Source: Anaeromassilibacillus senegalensis (GTDB lineage Bacteria; Bacillota; Clostridia; Oscillospirales; Acutalibacteraceae). From it: DNA of 64,000 nt. Location: contig NZ_LN868536.1 in NCBI RefSeq assembly GCF_001261775.1, positions 124,001 to 188,000 of the forward strand, written 5' to 3'. This document shows, one piece after another, positions 49,418 through 58,959 of the stretch. Every line of letters starts with the position of its first letter. The stretch's first letter is position 1. The notes beneath the pieces were generated by a model that saw only the letters and a program-made list of their open reading frames with translations, was not told the origin of the DNA and ran no database searches. Position numbers and translations under genes: made by a program.

Positions 49418-50034
49418 TACGGGTGCTGATCGCGGCAGGCGCGCCAATGGCCCGGCTGCTTCTGGCGTCAATCCGCTGGGAGGCCCTGCGGGCGGAGGCG
49501 GTTGTCGCCGGGACGAAAGAAGATGCCCTGCACGCCATGCGGGAGCGGAGTCCCGACCTTCTGCTGGTGGAAGATGGCGCGCCCTTTGAGGAACTCTCAA
49601 AAATAGAGGGAGCTGGCGTCCAAGTGGTGCGGCTCGACCCATGTGCGCTGTTGAACCAAACCGGGCCGGTTGGAAAGCGAGAGGCAGGCACTCCGGCTGG
49701 ACGGGATACGGGCGGCAGCCGGGCGATCCGCCGGGCGCGGGCTTATCTGGAACAGAACTTTGCGGAACCGCTCCGGCTGGACGATGTGGCCGACTACGTG
49801 GAGTTGAACCCCGCGTATTTTTCCGCCCTTTTTAAAAAAGAAACCGGAAAGACGTTTTCTGATTATCTGGTGGAGCGCCGTCTGCGGGCGGCGCAGTCCC
49901 TTTTGCAGTCGACCGGGAAAAGCATTTCTGAAATTGCGGAAACAGTGGGCTATAACGACGTGAAATATTTTTCCAAGCTGTTCAAAAAGCATATGGGTGT
50001 AAAACCTTCTGAATACAGGCGCATTTCTCCCTGA
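49414..50034 (+). CDS. AraC-type regulator with truncated pseudo-receiver domain
   Basis: This is a 206-residue protein. Residues 1-75 look like a shortened response-regulator receiver: the strand MIRVLIAAGAPMARLLLASI has AGAP where the acidic pair should be, and RSPDLLLVEDGAPF carries Glu at the phospho-Asp position. Residues 100-206 form an AraC DNA-binding domain with both HTHs (LRLDDVADYVELNPAYFSAL and SISEIAETVGYNDVKYFSKL). It cannot be phosphorylated in the usual way, so it may act constitutively or sense something else. It is coupled by ATGA to the ROK repressor. It might bind the same sites as the YesN-like regulator, as the AraC domains are similar. Confidence 0.82.
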   Translation: MIRVLIAAGAPMARLLLASIRWEALRAEAVVAGTKEDALHAMRERSPDLLLVEDGAPFEELSKIEGAGVQVVRLDPCALLNQTGPVGKREAGTPAGRDTGGSRAIRRARAYLEQNFAEPLRLDDVADYVELNPAYFSALFKKETGKTFSDYLVERRLRAAQSLLQSTGKSISEIAETVGYNDVKYFSKLFKKHMGVKPSEYRRISP

Positions 50035-50408
50035 CGGCTATTTCTGATGGGGAGAAGATAAGGTTTTTTCACTTATTAAAATCAAAATTATAAGTCAGCC
50101 CTATAAAGGTTTGAATATTTATAAATAAGCAATAAATTTGTGTTAAATTGGAATAAATATCACAAAAAATAAAATTGATTTGAATAAAAACCAAAATTTT
50201 TCCACTTTTTCTATGGAATACACCTTTGACGGATGAAACGATCATTGCTAGAATGTAGCTAAATTACTTATATTTGCGCCGCAAGTTCATTTCTATTGGT
50301 CGAAATAACAGGTGAGCTTACGGGCAGAAATCCTTTACCGCAAAGGGGGGCAGGCACGGAGATTCAATCATTGGCCCATGTGTACGAGTAAATTTAAGGA
50401 GGAAAACA
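50035..50408 (+). promoter_or_regulatory. Upstream region of GH92
   Basis: The first part (50060-50220) is AT-rich without a gene. A promoter, TTGACG (50226-50231) and TAGAAT (50249-50254) with 17-base spacer, leads to a leader of about 150 bases. A single CCCTATAAAGG box at 50100-50109 recalls the CCCCCTATA repeats of the ABC operon. Confidence 0.6.
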
Positions 50409-53400
50409 ATGAAAAGGTTGCAAAAACTGATGGCAATCGCGTTGGCGGCAACGCTGGCCCTTCCGGGCAGCGTGCTTTCCACCGTTGTCTCCGCGCGAAC
50501 GGCGGAATCCGAAGGGTTCTATACCTCGTTTGAGAAGGAGGAGGAGCTGTCCGGCCTGTTCCAGGAGTCCACGTTGGAAGTCGTGGACGGTGTTGGAAAA
50601 TCTCAGAACGTCATCAGCAGCACGAGCGAAGGCCTGGTGGGCGACGTTACCTGGATGGTGGATAAGGACTCCATACAGGGTTCTTCAGACTACAATAACA
50701 ATGAAACGAAGGAAAAGCTGTTTGACAGCAATCCCAGCACAAAATACCTGTGCAACGACGGCGCTTCGGAAAGCGGACCGGTTTGGGTTTCTTTCCGGCT
50801 GAAAGAGGCAAAAGCCATCAAGACGTATGCGATGGTTTCCGCCAACGACGCCGAAGGGCGCGATCCGGAGAACTGGACGCTGTCCGGCTCCAACGACGGC
50901 GAAACCTGGACGGCGCTGGACAGCCAGACCGGTGTTCGCTTCAGCAAGCGGTATGAGACAAAGACGTTTGAACTGGACAATGATACCGCGTATCAGTATT
51001 ACAAAATCAGCATTACAAAGAATCGAAGCGGCCAGATGGTCCAATTTGCGGACCTGAACCTGGCCACGCTGGACGAAGCGGACAGCCAGGGCGCGAAGGT
51101 CGCCATGGCCACGACAATTGAGAGCGGCCCCGCTTCCGTGCACGACGCCGCTTCCAACCAGGGCTGGACCGGCGCAAAGGCGCTGAAGGTCAGCGGGTAT
51201 CATCAGGGCGAGGATGAAGCCTACGCATACAACGTCCTCTACGATGGCCTCAACATCCCGGTTACGGAAAATACACAGCTCAGCTACATGATTTTCCCGG
51301 AATGGACGACCGACAATTACGACTTTGAGTATACCTCCACGTATATCTCAGTGGACCTGGCGTTCAGCGACGGCACCTACCTCAGCGACCTGAATGCCAT
51401 TGATCAGAACGGAAATATCGTTTCCCCGAAGGAACAGGGCCTCTCCAAAACGCTGACCACCAAGCAGTGGAATAAAATCTCCACCTATCTCGCAACCGGC
51501 GAGGACGTTGTCGGAAAAACCATCACAAAGGTTTTGGTTGGCTATAATAAGCCTTCCAACTCCACGGGTGATCTGGATGCGTTCACGGCGGACATTGACG
51601 ATATCCGCATTGAGGATGTCACGCCGGTCGAACAGGAGCATCTTTCCGACTATGTCTATACCCTGCGCGGCACCAACGACGGCACGCACTATTCCCGCGG
51701 CCTGGTCTGTCCGGCGACGACGATGCCGCACGGCTTTAACTTCTGGGCGCCGGTTACCAAAGCGGGCGACAACAAGATGTACAATTACCAACACAGCCGT
51801 GACGGCGGCACACTGAAACATCTGACGATCAGCCATCAGGCGTCCTTCTGGACGGGCGAGCGCGGCACCTACGAGTTCATGCCGAACAGCAGCTTCGACG
51901 CGGCGTCCGTTTCCAGCATTGGAACCGGCGAACGGGCGGCGGGCTTCAGCCACGACAATGAGACGGCGCGTGCGCACTATTACAGCGTAAAGTTTAACGA
52001 AGGCGACGCAAAAGCCTCCAACGTGCAGATGGAAGTGACCCCGACGGAACACGCCGCGGTTCTCCGCTTTACCTATCCGGAAGACGCGGAACACTGCAAC
52101 GTCATCCTCGATTGCGACAGAGCCAACGGAGATACAACGTTTTCTTCCGACGGAAAGACCTTCAGCGGGTATTCCGACCATACGAGCAACGGCATGCAGC
52201 GCATGTATGTATACGGCGAATTCAGCCAGAATTATGTAAACAGCAAGGAAATCGGCAAGGCCGGCATCGCGGAGTTTGAGAAGGCGGAGAACGGCGAGAC
52301 GGTCGTCGAGCTGAAAGTCGCCACCTCCTTTATCAGCCTGGACCAGGCCAAAAAGAATCTGAATCAGGAAATCGCCGCGGACGAAGGCTTTAATGAAATC
52401 TTTGCCAAAGCGCAGCAGACATGGGACGACCAGCTTGGTATCATCGAGCTTGAGGGCGCGACCCCAAACCAGATGACCAGCTTCTATTCTGGCATGTACC
52501 GCCTGTTTATGTATCCGAACAACCTGTCCGAGCAGACCGGTGAAGGCAGCGAGGACGGCTGGCAGTACAAGAGCCCGTATGGCAAACACGAAGTAAAAGA
52601 TGGCAAAATGTATTACAACAACGGCTTCTGGGATACCTACCGCACCACCTGGGCGGCCTACTCTCTCCTGACACCGGAAAAAGACGTGGAACTGCTGAAC
52701 GGCCTTGTACAACATTACAACGACCAGGGATGGGTTCCGAGATGGATTGCGCCGGGCGGCACCAACAGCATGGTGGGCACCAGCTCCGATGTGATCTTTG
52801 GCGACGCGGCAAAGAAAGGGCTGGAATTTGACGCGGAAAACGCGTTCCTGTCCGCTCTGAAAAATGCCTCCGTTGTCTCCAACAACCTGACAAACGGCGG
52901 CCGTACCGGCTTGGGCACCGGCATTTTCTATGGCTACACACCGCTGGAAGAGGACGGCTTGAGCTTCTCCTGGGCGATGGAAGGCTTTATCAACGACTAC
53001 GGCATTTATGAGCTTGCAAAATCTTTGGGCTATGCGGATGAAGAGCAGTATTACCGCAACCGCGCGCAGAACTATGTAAACCTATTCAATCCGAACATCG
53101 AGTGGTTTATGAGCCGCCGGAAGGACGGTTCCTTCCGCACCAACAGCAGCTCGTTTAACCCGGGCATCTGGTGGGGCGATTACACAGAAACAAACGCTTA
53201 CAATATGGCGTTCAGCGTGCCGCAGGACGGCCAGGGACTGGCAAACCTGTACGGCGGCAGAGAAGCGCTGGCGGAGCGTTTGGACGGACTGTTCAACGCA
53301 GGTCCGGAGCTGATCGAAGACGGAACCATTCATGAGATGGTTGAAGCGAGAGATCTCAAGATGGGCCTCTACGGCCACAGCAACCAGCCCTCCCACCACA

Positions 53401-56400
53401 TCCCGTACATGTACAACTATGCGGGCCGTCCGGACCGCACACAGGAAGTCGTGCGTGAAGTGCTCAAGAGGGCATATGTCGGCAGCGACATCGGTCAGGG
53501 CTATATCGGCGACGAAGACAACGGCGAAATGTCCGCCTGGTACATTTTGAGCGCGCTGGGTTTCTATCCGGTCAACATGGGCAGCGGCGAATACGCCATC
53601 GGCAGCCCGCTGTTTACCAAGGCGACCATCCATCTGGAAAACGGCGAAGACCTCGTGATTAACGCGCCCAACAACAGCAATGAAAATATCTATGTACAGA
53701 GCGTGAAGCTCAACGGCGAAGCGTACGAGAAAAACTATTTCCTGCATGAGGACCTTGCCAAGGGCGCCGTGATTGACTTTGATATGGGCAGCAAGCCGTC
53801 CGGCTGGGGCAGCTCCGAAGACGCGCTTCCCGCTTCCCTGACCACGGGAGATAAGGCGGCGGAACCGATTCAGGATCTGGCAAGCACCTATTCTGTTGTA
53901 GGACAGTCCGCGCCATCCAGCAGTGTGGCGCAGGACACCGTATACAGTGCGCAGACCGCGGATGCGGCAAAGCTGTTTGACAACACGTCAGCTTCTGCGG
54001 CAAACTTCAGTGAAAATACGGCTTCCGTTTATTATAGCCTCATGAAACCGGGCATTGTGGATATGGTGACCGTCACCTCCAGCACCAAGCCGGAAAAAGC
54101 GCCGGTTGGATTTGAACTGTTCGGTTCAAATGACGGGACCAATTGGACCAGCCTGGAGAAGCGCGAGGGATTGGCCTTCGATTGGGCAAGATACACCCGC
54201 CCGTTTGCAGTCAACGCAACGGAAAAATACGAGCATTACCGTCTCGACCTGATTGGTTCTGAGAATGGTCTGGAAATTGCCGAGCTGGAGTTGCTGGGCA
54301 ACCCGAAGAAGTCGATCGACCGCAATACATTGGGCGACATGATCGAAAAAGCGAACCGGATCGATCTGAAAGCCTATACCACCGCAAGAGCGGAAGCTTT
54401 TGCAAAAACATTGGCGGACGTAACCGCCGTTTACCAGAATGAAAACGCCTCAGAGGAAGACATTCGCACAGCAGTAGCGGATTTGGAGAAAGCCCTTGCG
54501 ATCCTGGGCACTTCCAGAAACGCCTATGACAGGCTGGAGGGCGAGACCTTCAACGACGGCAACGTGGTGCGCGACGTCAACGCGGACCGCAGCGGCGGCG
54601 GCAACATCGGCGGCGCGCAGAACGGTTTCTGGGCGGAGTTTGACAACGTCAGCTTCGGAGAGAACGGCGCGGGCCACGTTGTGATGAGCTATTCCTGCCA
54701 GTCCAGCGACGGCTCCAACAACGGCCAGGTACAGCTGTTCCTGGATTCCATGGAGGGAGAACCGTTTGCCATTCTGAAGACCCATAACACCGGCAGCAAT
54801 TGGTCGACCTATATTGACACGGAAACGGACATTGTGCCGCCTGTCACCGGTACGCACGATGTGTATCTGAAGCTGGTCAGCGGCGACGGCAAAGCCTATG
54901 TCGCCAACATCGACTACTTTGACTTTACCGAGTCTGAGCCGCAGACGGAAGCGAATCTCACCGTCCAGTACAGCGGCAGAGAAGCAAGCCTTGCCGTTGA
55001 CGGTGAAGCGCAGAAGCTGGCCGACCTCATCGGAAAATATAAGAATGTGGTTTCCTCCGGCTCCGATGTGGAACTATCCTTTGTCCCGGCCGTGGAAGGC
55101 AGAACATTCGCGGCGGTCACCCTGAACGGAGAGCCGCAGACCCTTACCGATCCCAACGAATTTGTTTACACACATAAGATGGCGGCAGCGGATACCGAGC
55201 TGCAATTTGCATTTACGCTGGTCAACAAGCAGGTTCTGAACGCAGTGGTCGATGTGGCGGAAGGCCTGCTCGACGGCAGCGAGTTCAACACGGCGCTCCC
55301 GTCCATCCAGAAAAAGTTCCGTTCCGCTTTGGAGAATGCACAGAAGGTACAGAAGAATCTGTCCGCGACGCAGAAAGAGATCGACAAAGCGTGGAGCGAC
55401 CTGCTCGATATCATCCATTTCCTGAGCTTTGAGCTGGGCGACGTGTCCGCGCTGGAAGACCTGATCACCATGGCGGAAGCTGCTTCTGAAGACAATTTCA
55501 CCGCCGAAAGCTACCAGAAGCTGGCGGAAGCAATTGCAGCGGCAAAGGAAGTCGCAGCGCAGGACGAACCGCTGAAGGCTGATGTGGAGAAGGCATACGA
55601 TGACCTTTACAAAGCCTTTATCGGTCTGCAAGATGCTTCTGATCTGAGCATGTTGAATTATTACATCAGCCAGGCGGAAGAGATTGTTCCGGATCTGGAA
55701 GAGCAGTATCTGCCGGACGGCCAGGAGGAATTCCTTGCCGCACTGGATGCCGCCAAGGAACTGACCAAGGATTCCAAACAGAAAGAGATTGATGCAGCGG
55801 CGGCGGCTCTCAACAAGGCGATGTCCAATCTGCGCAAGATTCCGACAAAGGATGCGCTGAAGGAAATCGTTGATGAGACGGAAAACATTCCGCAGGGCGA
55901 TTACACCGCATCCAGCTACGCGGTTCTGCAGGCATCTCTGCGGACAGCGCGCGCGGTGCTGGCAAATCCGAACGCAACGAACAAAGAAATCGCGGCTGCA
56001 TATGACGCCGTGGTCCATGCAAAGAACGGCCTTGTGGCGGTCGAGAAGAATCCCTCCACCTCCAAGAGCTCCGGCAGCAGAACACCGTCCTATACAGGCA
56101 ACAGCTACGGCGCGGAGGGCGTCGCAGTGGTCGGCGCGGCGCAGAGCGTGCTTGGAAAAGCGACGGTTATCTCCGACACCACAGTTGACTTTACCCTCAG
56201 AAGAGGCAGCGCATACTGCTTCAAGATGACGGTCAATGGAACAGACGCGGTGCCGAGCTTTACGGCGGGCGACGGCAGTGTTTTAAAGACGCAGTTTGTG
56301 GCAAAGATCGGCAATGCGTATTATTACCGCGTTTGGGCGGTCGGCGCGCCGGGCGCAAGCACGGGCGTGTACACCCAAATCCTGAACGGAGAGCCGCAGA

Positions 56401-56426
56401 AACATTGTGCCATCACAATTGCCTAA
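50409..56426 (+). CDS. Secreted multidomain GH92 alpha-mannosidase with FIVAR repeats and shared C-terminal domain
   Basis: The 2005-residue protein has a signal peptide (1-29), an F5/8-type C domain (85-225), and a sandwich domain (225-410). GH92 spans about 414-1130, with YNNGFWDTYRTTWAAY, QPSHHIPYMYNYAG and the catalytic GDEDNGEMSAWY (Asp near 1034 and 1036). GH92 enzymes are Ca-dependent exo-alpha-mannosidases acting on N-glycans or yeast mannan. A second F5/8 domain (1156-1298), a FIVAR (1304-1368) and a CBM6/35-like domain (1371-1512) follow. The shared cassette closes the protein: X module (1513-1610), FIVAR repeats (1611-1880), Ser/Pro linker, and terminal domain (1902-2005) with YCFKM and KHCAITIA. 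There is no LPXTG or dockerin. AAGGAGG precedes the ATG. Confidence 0.93.
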   Translation: MKRLQKLMAIALAATLALPGSVLSTVVSARTAESEGFYTSFEKEEELSGLFQESTLEVVDGVGKSQNVISSTSEGLVGDVTWMVDKDSIQGSSDYNNNETKEKLFDSNPSTKYLCNDGASESGPVWVSFRLKEAKAIKTYAMVSANDAEGRDPENWTLSGSNDGETWTALDSQTGVRFSKRYETKTFELDNDTAYQYYKISITKNRSGQMVQFADLNLATLDEADSQGAKVAMATTIESGPASVHDAASNQGWTGAKALKVSGYHQGEDEAYAYNVLYDGLNIPVTENTQLSYMIFPEWTTDNYDFEYTSTYISVDLAFSDGTYLSDLNAIDQNGNIVSPKEQGLSKTLTTKQWNKISTYLATGEDVVGKTITKVLVGYNKPSNSTGDLDAFTADIDDIRIEDVTPVEQEHLSDYVYTLRGTNDGTHYSRGLVCPATTMPHGFNFWAPVTKAGDNKMYNYQHSRDGGTLKHLTISHQASFWTGERGTYEFMPNSSFDAASVSSIGTGERAAGFSHDNETARAHYYSVKFNEGDAKASNVQMEVTPTEHAAVLRFTYPEDAEHCNVILDCDRANGDTTFSSDGKTFSGYSDHTSNGMQRMYVYGEFSQNYVNSKEIGKAGIAEFEKAENGETVVELKVATSFISLDQAKKNLNQEIAADEGFNEIFAKAQQTWDDQLGIIELEGATPNQMTSFYSGMYRLFMYPNNLSEQTGEGSEDGWQYKSPYGKHEVKDGKMYYNNGFWDTYRTTWAAYSLLTPEKDVELLNGLVQHYNDQGWVPRWIAPGGTNSMVGTSSDVIFGDAAKKGLEFDAENAFLSALKNASVVSNNLTNGGRTGLGTGIFYGYTPLEEDGLSFSWAMEGFINDYGIYELAKSLGYADEEQYYRNRAQNYVNLFNPNIEWFMSRRKDGSFRTNSSSFNPGIWWGDYTETNAYNMAFSVPQDGQGLANLYGGREALAERLDGLFNAGPELIEDGTIHEMVEARDLKMGLYGHSNQPSHHIPYMYNYAGRPDRTQEVVREVLKRAYVGSDIGQGYIGDEDNGEMSAWYILSALGFYPVNMGSGEYAIGSPLFTKATIHLENGEDLVINAPNNSNENIYVQSVKLNGEAYEKNYFLHEDLAKGAVIDFDMGSKPSGWGSSEDALPASLTTGDKAAEPIQDLASTYSVVGQSAPSSSVAQDTVYSAQTADAAKLFDNTSASAANFSENTASVYYSLMKPGIVDMVTVTSSTKPEKAPVGFELFGSNDGTNWTSLEKREGLAFDWARYTRPFAVNATEKYEHYRLDLIGSENGLEIAELELLGNPKKSIDRNTLGDMIEKANRIDLKAYTTARAEAFAKTLADVTAVYQNENASEEDIRTAVADLEKALAILGTSRNAYDRLEGETFNDGNVVRDVNADRSGGGNIGGAQNGFWAEFDNVSFGENGAGHVVMSYSCQSSDGSNNGQVQLFLDSMEGEPFAILKTHNTGSNWSTYIDTETDIVPPVTGTHDVYLKLVSGDGKAYVANIDYFDFTESEPQTEANLTVQYSGREASLAVDGEAQKLADLIGKYKNVVSSGSDVELSFVPAVEGRTFAAVTLNGEPQTLTDPNEFVYTHKMAAADTELQFAFTLVNKQVLNAVVDVAEGLLDGSEFNTALPSIQKKFRSALENAQKVQKNLSATQKEIDKAWSDLLDIIHFLSFELGDVSALEDLITMAEAASEDNFTAESYQKLAEAIAAAKEVAAQDEPLKADVEKAYDDLYKAFIGLQDASDLSMLNYYISQAEEIVPDLEEQYLPDGQEEFLAALDAAKELTKDSKQKEIDAAAAALNKAMSNLRKIPTKDALKEIVDETENIPQGDYTASSYAVLQASLRTARAVLANPNATNKEIAAAYDAVVHAKNGLVAVEKNPSTSKSSGSRTPSYTGNSYGAEGVAVVGAAQSVLGKATVISDTTVDFTLRRGSAYCFKMTVNGTDAVPSFTAGDGSVLKTQFVAKIGNAYYYRVWAVGAPGASTGVYTQILNGEPQKHCAITIA

Positions 56427-56735
56427 GACAGTTCTCACAATAAGCGCATCCAAGATTCAACCCCGGTGACGATTGGTCAAAGTCAGCCGATTGGCTGCGC
56501 GAATAAAACAATTGAATGCATGCAAAGACACGGCGCTCCTCGCCGTAATCCGGACCGGCCGTAGAGGCTGGAAATGGCAAAGTTTTGACAAGAGGTCCGC
56601 GCCGCAAAGAATCCATTCTTTGCGGCGCGTTCCACGTCAAAACCCTTTACTTCACACGATGTATCTTTTATGATGGGAATGTGGGAAGAGCAATAGAGAT
56701 GGAATATGCATCACCTTGGATTTGGGGGAATGGAA
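56427..56735 (+). other. Gap with a perfect palindrome between GH92 and ROK genes
   Basis: GCGCCGCAAAGAAT (56599-56612) and ATTCTTTGCGGCGC (56615-56628) are perfect inverted halves with only CC between. No T-run follows, so it could be a factor-dependent stop or an operator for the ROK repressor downstream. Part of the rest (CGGCGCTCCTCGCCG) faintly resembles the mosaic repeat. Confidence 0.55.
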
Positions 56736-57950
56736 ATGGTAGGAAATATCAACAGCGAAACCATGCGGGCGATGAATTTGAAAGTGATTTTTGATTATAT
56801 CCGGCGGAACGAGCCCGCGTCGCGGCGGGATATCGCCGAATTCGGCGGCCTGACGGTCGCGGCTGTTTCCAATATTACTTCAAAATTACTGGCCAACGGC
56901 CTGGTGGTGGAGGTGGGCGCGGGGGAATCCGTGGGAGGCCGCCGCCCGACACTGCTGGGGATCAACGCGGACTGCCGCTATGCGGTCGGTATTGATCTTA
57001 CAACCAAGCAAATTAAATTGGTCATTACCAATTTTAAAGCGCAGATCATTTATGAATGCTCCTGCGATACACAGTTAGAACAAGGGCCCGGCTATGTGCT
57101 GGATAAAATGGCGCAAATGGTAAAATGCGCCGTGGCGGAAGCAAGGATTGATCCGCAAAAAGTGGTCGGTGTGGGCGTCGTGTCCGCTGGCCCCTGTGAC
57201 CCGGAAAAGGGCGTCATGCAGAGCCCGCCGAACTTCCCGGATTGGGGAAACGTCCCGATCCGGGATTATATCCAGGAACACACCGGCTATCCGGCGTTCT
57301 TTGACAAGGATTCCGTCGGCGTCGTCATGGCGGAATACTGGTTCGGCAAGGTAGCGGACTGCAACAGCGTATTTGGCTTTCTGATCAACCGGGCGGGCGT
57401 CGGCGGCGCGCTGCTGGTCAACGGCGAGGTGTTCCGAGGATGCAGCGGCGGCGCGGGCGAGGTGGGCCACACCATTGTGGACGTGCGCGGGGAACGGTGC
57501 TCCTGCGGCAGCTACGGCTGCCTGGAAACGCTCGTCAATGAACAGCGCCTGCTGGCGGATGTGGCGGCGGATTTGAAGCTGGGCAGGCCTTCTCTGCTGG
57601 CGGATGCGGCAGATTACAATGCCGTTACGATGCAGCAAATCATGGAGGCCGCGGAGCAGGGCGACGCGCTCTGCAAGGAAAAACTGGACCGCATGGCGGA
57701 ATACCTGGCGGTCGGCGTGCGCAACATTGCCACGCTGTTCGCGCCGGAAAAGATCGTCCTGTCCGGCGGCATGATCTCAAAATATCCGTATTTTACGCGC
57801 GTGATTCTGGAAAAGGCGCAGAAAAAACAGGATGAAAAGTTTGTCAAACACATCCGCGTGGTGGAGTGCAGCTTTCATGAAAATCAATGCGCGCTGGGCT
57901 CCGTGGCGTTGGTATTGGAGAATTTTTATAAAAGTATCCAGTTAGAATAA
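56736..57950 (+). CDS. ROK-family transcriptional repressor of the mannose genes
   Basis: This is a 404-residue protein with an N-terminal winged HTH (MNLKVIFDYIRRNEPASRRD, then IAEFGGLTVAAVSNITSKLL) and a ROK domain with zinc motif CSCGSYGCLE. It likely represses the GH92/manA/ROK-kinase region and is induced by mannose or a derivative. The ATG at 56736 has GGGGGA seven bases upstream; ATG 56730 is also possible. It is 11 bases upstream of manA and on the same strand, so these three genes form an operon. The palindrome at 56599-56628 is a candidate operator. Confidence 0.88.
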   Translation: MVGNINSETMRAMNLKVIFDYIRRNEPASRRDIAEFGGLTVAAVSNITSKLLANGLVVEVGAGESVGGRRPTLLGINADCRYAVGIDLTTKQIKLVITNFKAQIIYECSCDTQLEQGPGYVLDKMAQMVKCAVAEARIDPQKVVGVGVVSAGPCDPEKGVMQSPPNFPDWGNVPIRDYIQEHTGYPAFFDKDSVGVVMAEYWFGKVADCNSVFGFLINRAGVGGALLVNGEVFRGCSGGAGEVGHTIVDVRGERCSCGSYGCLETLVNEQRLLADVAADLKLGRPSLLADAADYNAVTMQQIMEAAEQGDALCKEKLDRMAEYLAVGVRNIATLFAPEKIVLSGGMISKYPYFTRVILEKAQKKQDEKFVKHIRVVECSFHENQCALGSVALVLENFYKSIQLE

Positions 57951-57961
57951 GGAGAGACGAT

Positions 57962-58924
57962 ATGAATGGATTTCCGATGAAGCTTCGCCCGGTCTACAAA
58001 GATAATCTCTGGGGCGGGGAGCGTTTAAAAACAGAATACAACAAGCGGACCGATATGACGCCTCTGGCGGAGAGCTGGGAGTTGAGCTGCCACAAGGACG
58101 GGAGCTCCGTGATTGCAAACGGCCCGTGCGCCGGTATGACGCTGGCCGCGTATCTGGAACAGTACCCGGAAGCGGCTGGGACGCGCGGCATGGATTTTCC
58201 GGCGTTTCCCATCCTCTTCAAGCTGATCGACGCAAAGGACGACCTGTCCGTGCAGGTGCACCCGGACGACGATTATGCGCAGCGTGTGGAAGGGGAATAC
58301 GGTAAAACGGAAATGTGGATCGTTCTGGAATGCGAACCCGGCGCAAAGCTGGTCTATGGGTTCCGGCAGGAGATGGACCGGGAGACATTCCGCGCGCGGA
58401 TAGCGAACAACACACTGCTGGAAGCGGTCAACGAGGTTCCGGTACATAAGGGGGATGTTTTCTTCATTCCGGCGGGGACGCTGCATGCGATCGGAAAGGG
58501 CATTGTCATCGCGGAGATCCAGCAGAATTCCAACACCACATATCGCGTATACGATTATGGCCGTGTGGATGCAAACGGCCATCCGCGGGAACTGCATGTT
58601 GAAAAAGCGCTTGACGTGACCCATCTGGAAGCGTATCGCGCGGGATGGAAGGCATATCCGATGCACAAAGAAGCGGGCGGAACGGTGACGCTGTTGGCGG
58701 ACTGCCCTTATTTTAAGACCAGGCAAATTCAATTGGACGGATGCATGAACCGCATTGTAGACAGCGGCTCGTTTGAGGGGCTGTTTTGCGCGGAGGGCGC
58801 GGCGGTTCTTCGGACGGAAACAGAAGCGTGGGAGCTTCAAAAGGGCGACACGATGTTTTTGCCGGCCGGACTGGGCGCATACGCATTGGAAGGGCGCGCC
58901 GTATGTATTTCCATGGGCGTGTGA
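57962..58924 (+). CDS. manA: Mannose-6-phosphate isomerase, class I
   Basis: The 320-residue cytoplasmic enzyme interconverts mannose-6-P and fructose-6-P. It is the short Bacillus-type form. The zinc ligands lie in FKLIDAKDDLSVQVHPDDDYA (His and Gln) and TEMWIVLE (Glu), and in FFIPAGTLHAIGKG (His). The C-terminal cupin half is shorter and typical. AAGGAGAG precedes the ATG. It lies between a ROK repressor and a ROK kinase, downstream of a secreted alpha-mannosidase, which makes mannose catabolism nearly certain. Confidence 0.95.
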   Translation: MNGFPMKLRPVYKDNLWGGERLKTEYNKRTDMTPLAESWELSCHKDGSSVIANGPCAGMTLAAYLEQYPEAAGTRGMDFPAFPILFKLIDAKDDLSVQVHPDDDYAQRVEGEYGKTEMWIVLECEPGAKLVYGFRQEMDRETFRARIANNTLLEAVNEVPVHKGDVFFIPAGTLHAIGKGIVIAEIQQNSNTTYRVYDYGRVDANGHPRELHVEKALDVTHLEAYRAGWKAYPMHKEAGGTVTLLADCPYFKTRQIQLDGCMNRIVDSGSFEGLFCAEGAAVLRTETEAWELQKGDTMFLPAGLGAYALEGRAVCISMGV

Positions 58925-58959
58925 CGTCCGATATCAGAAGAACTTGGAGGAATAATCAT

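Noticed and set aside
51348..52715. Long minus-strand frame of 455 codons
   Set aside because: It is antisense to the GH92 catalytic domain, with no ribosome site and shadow-type composition.
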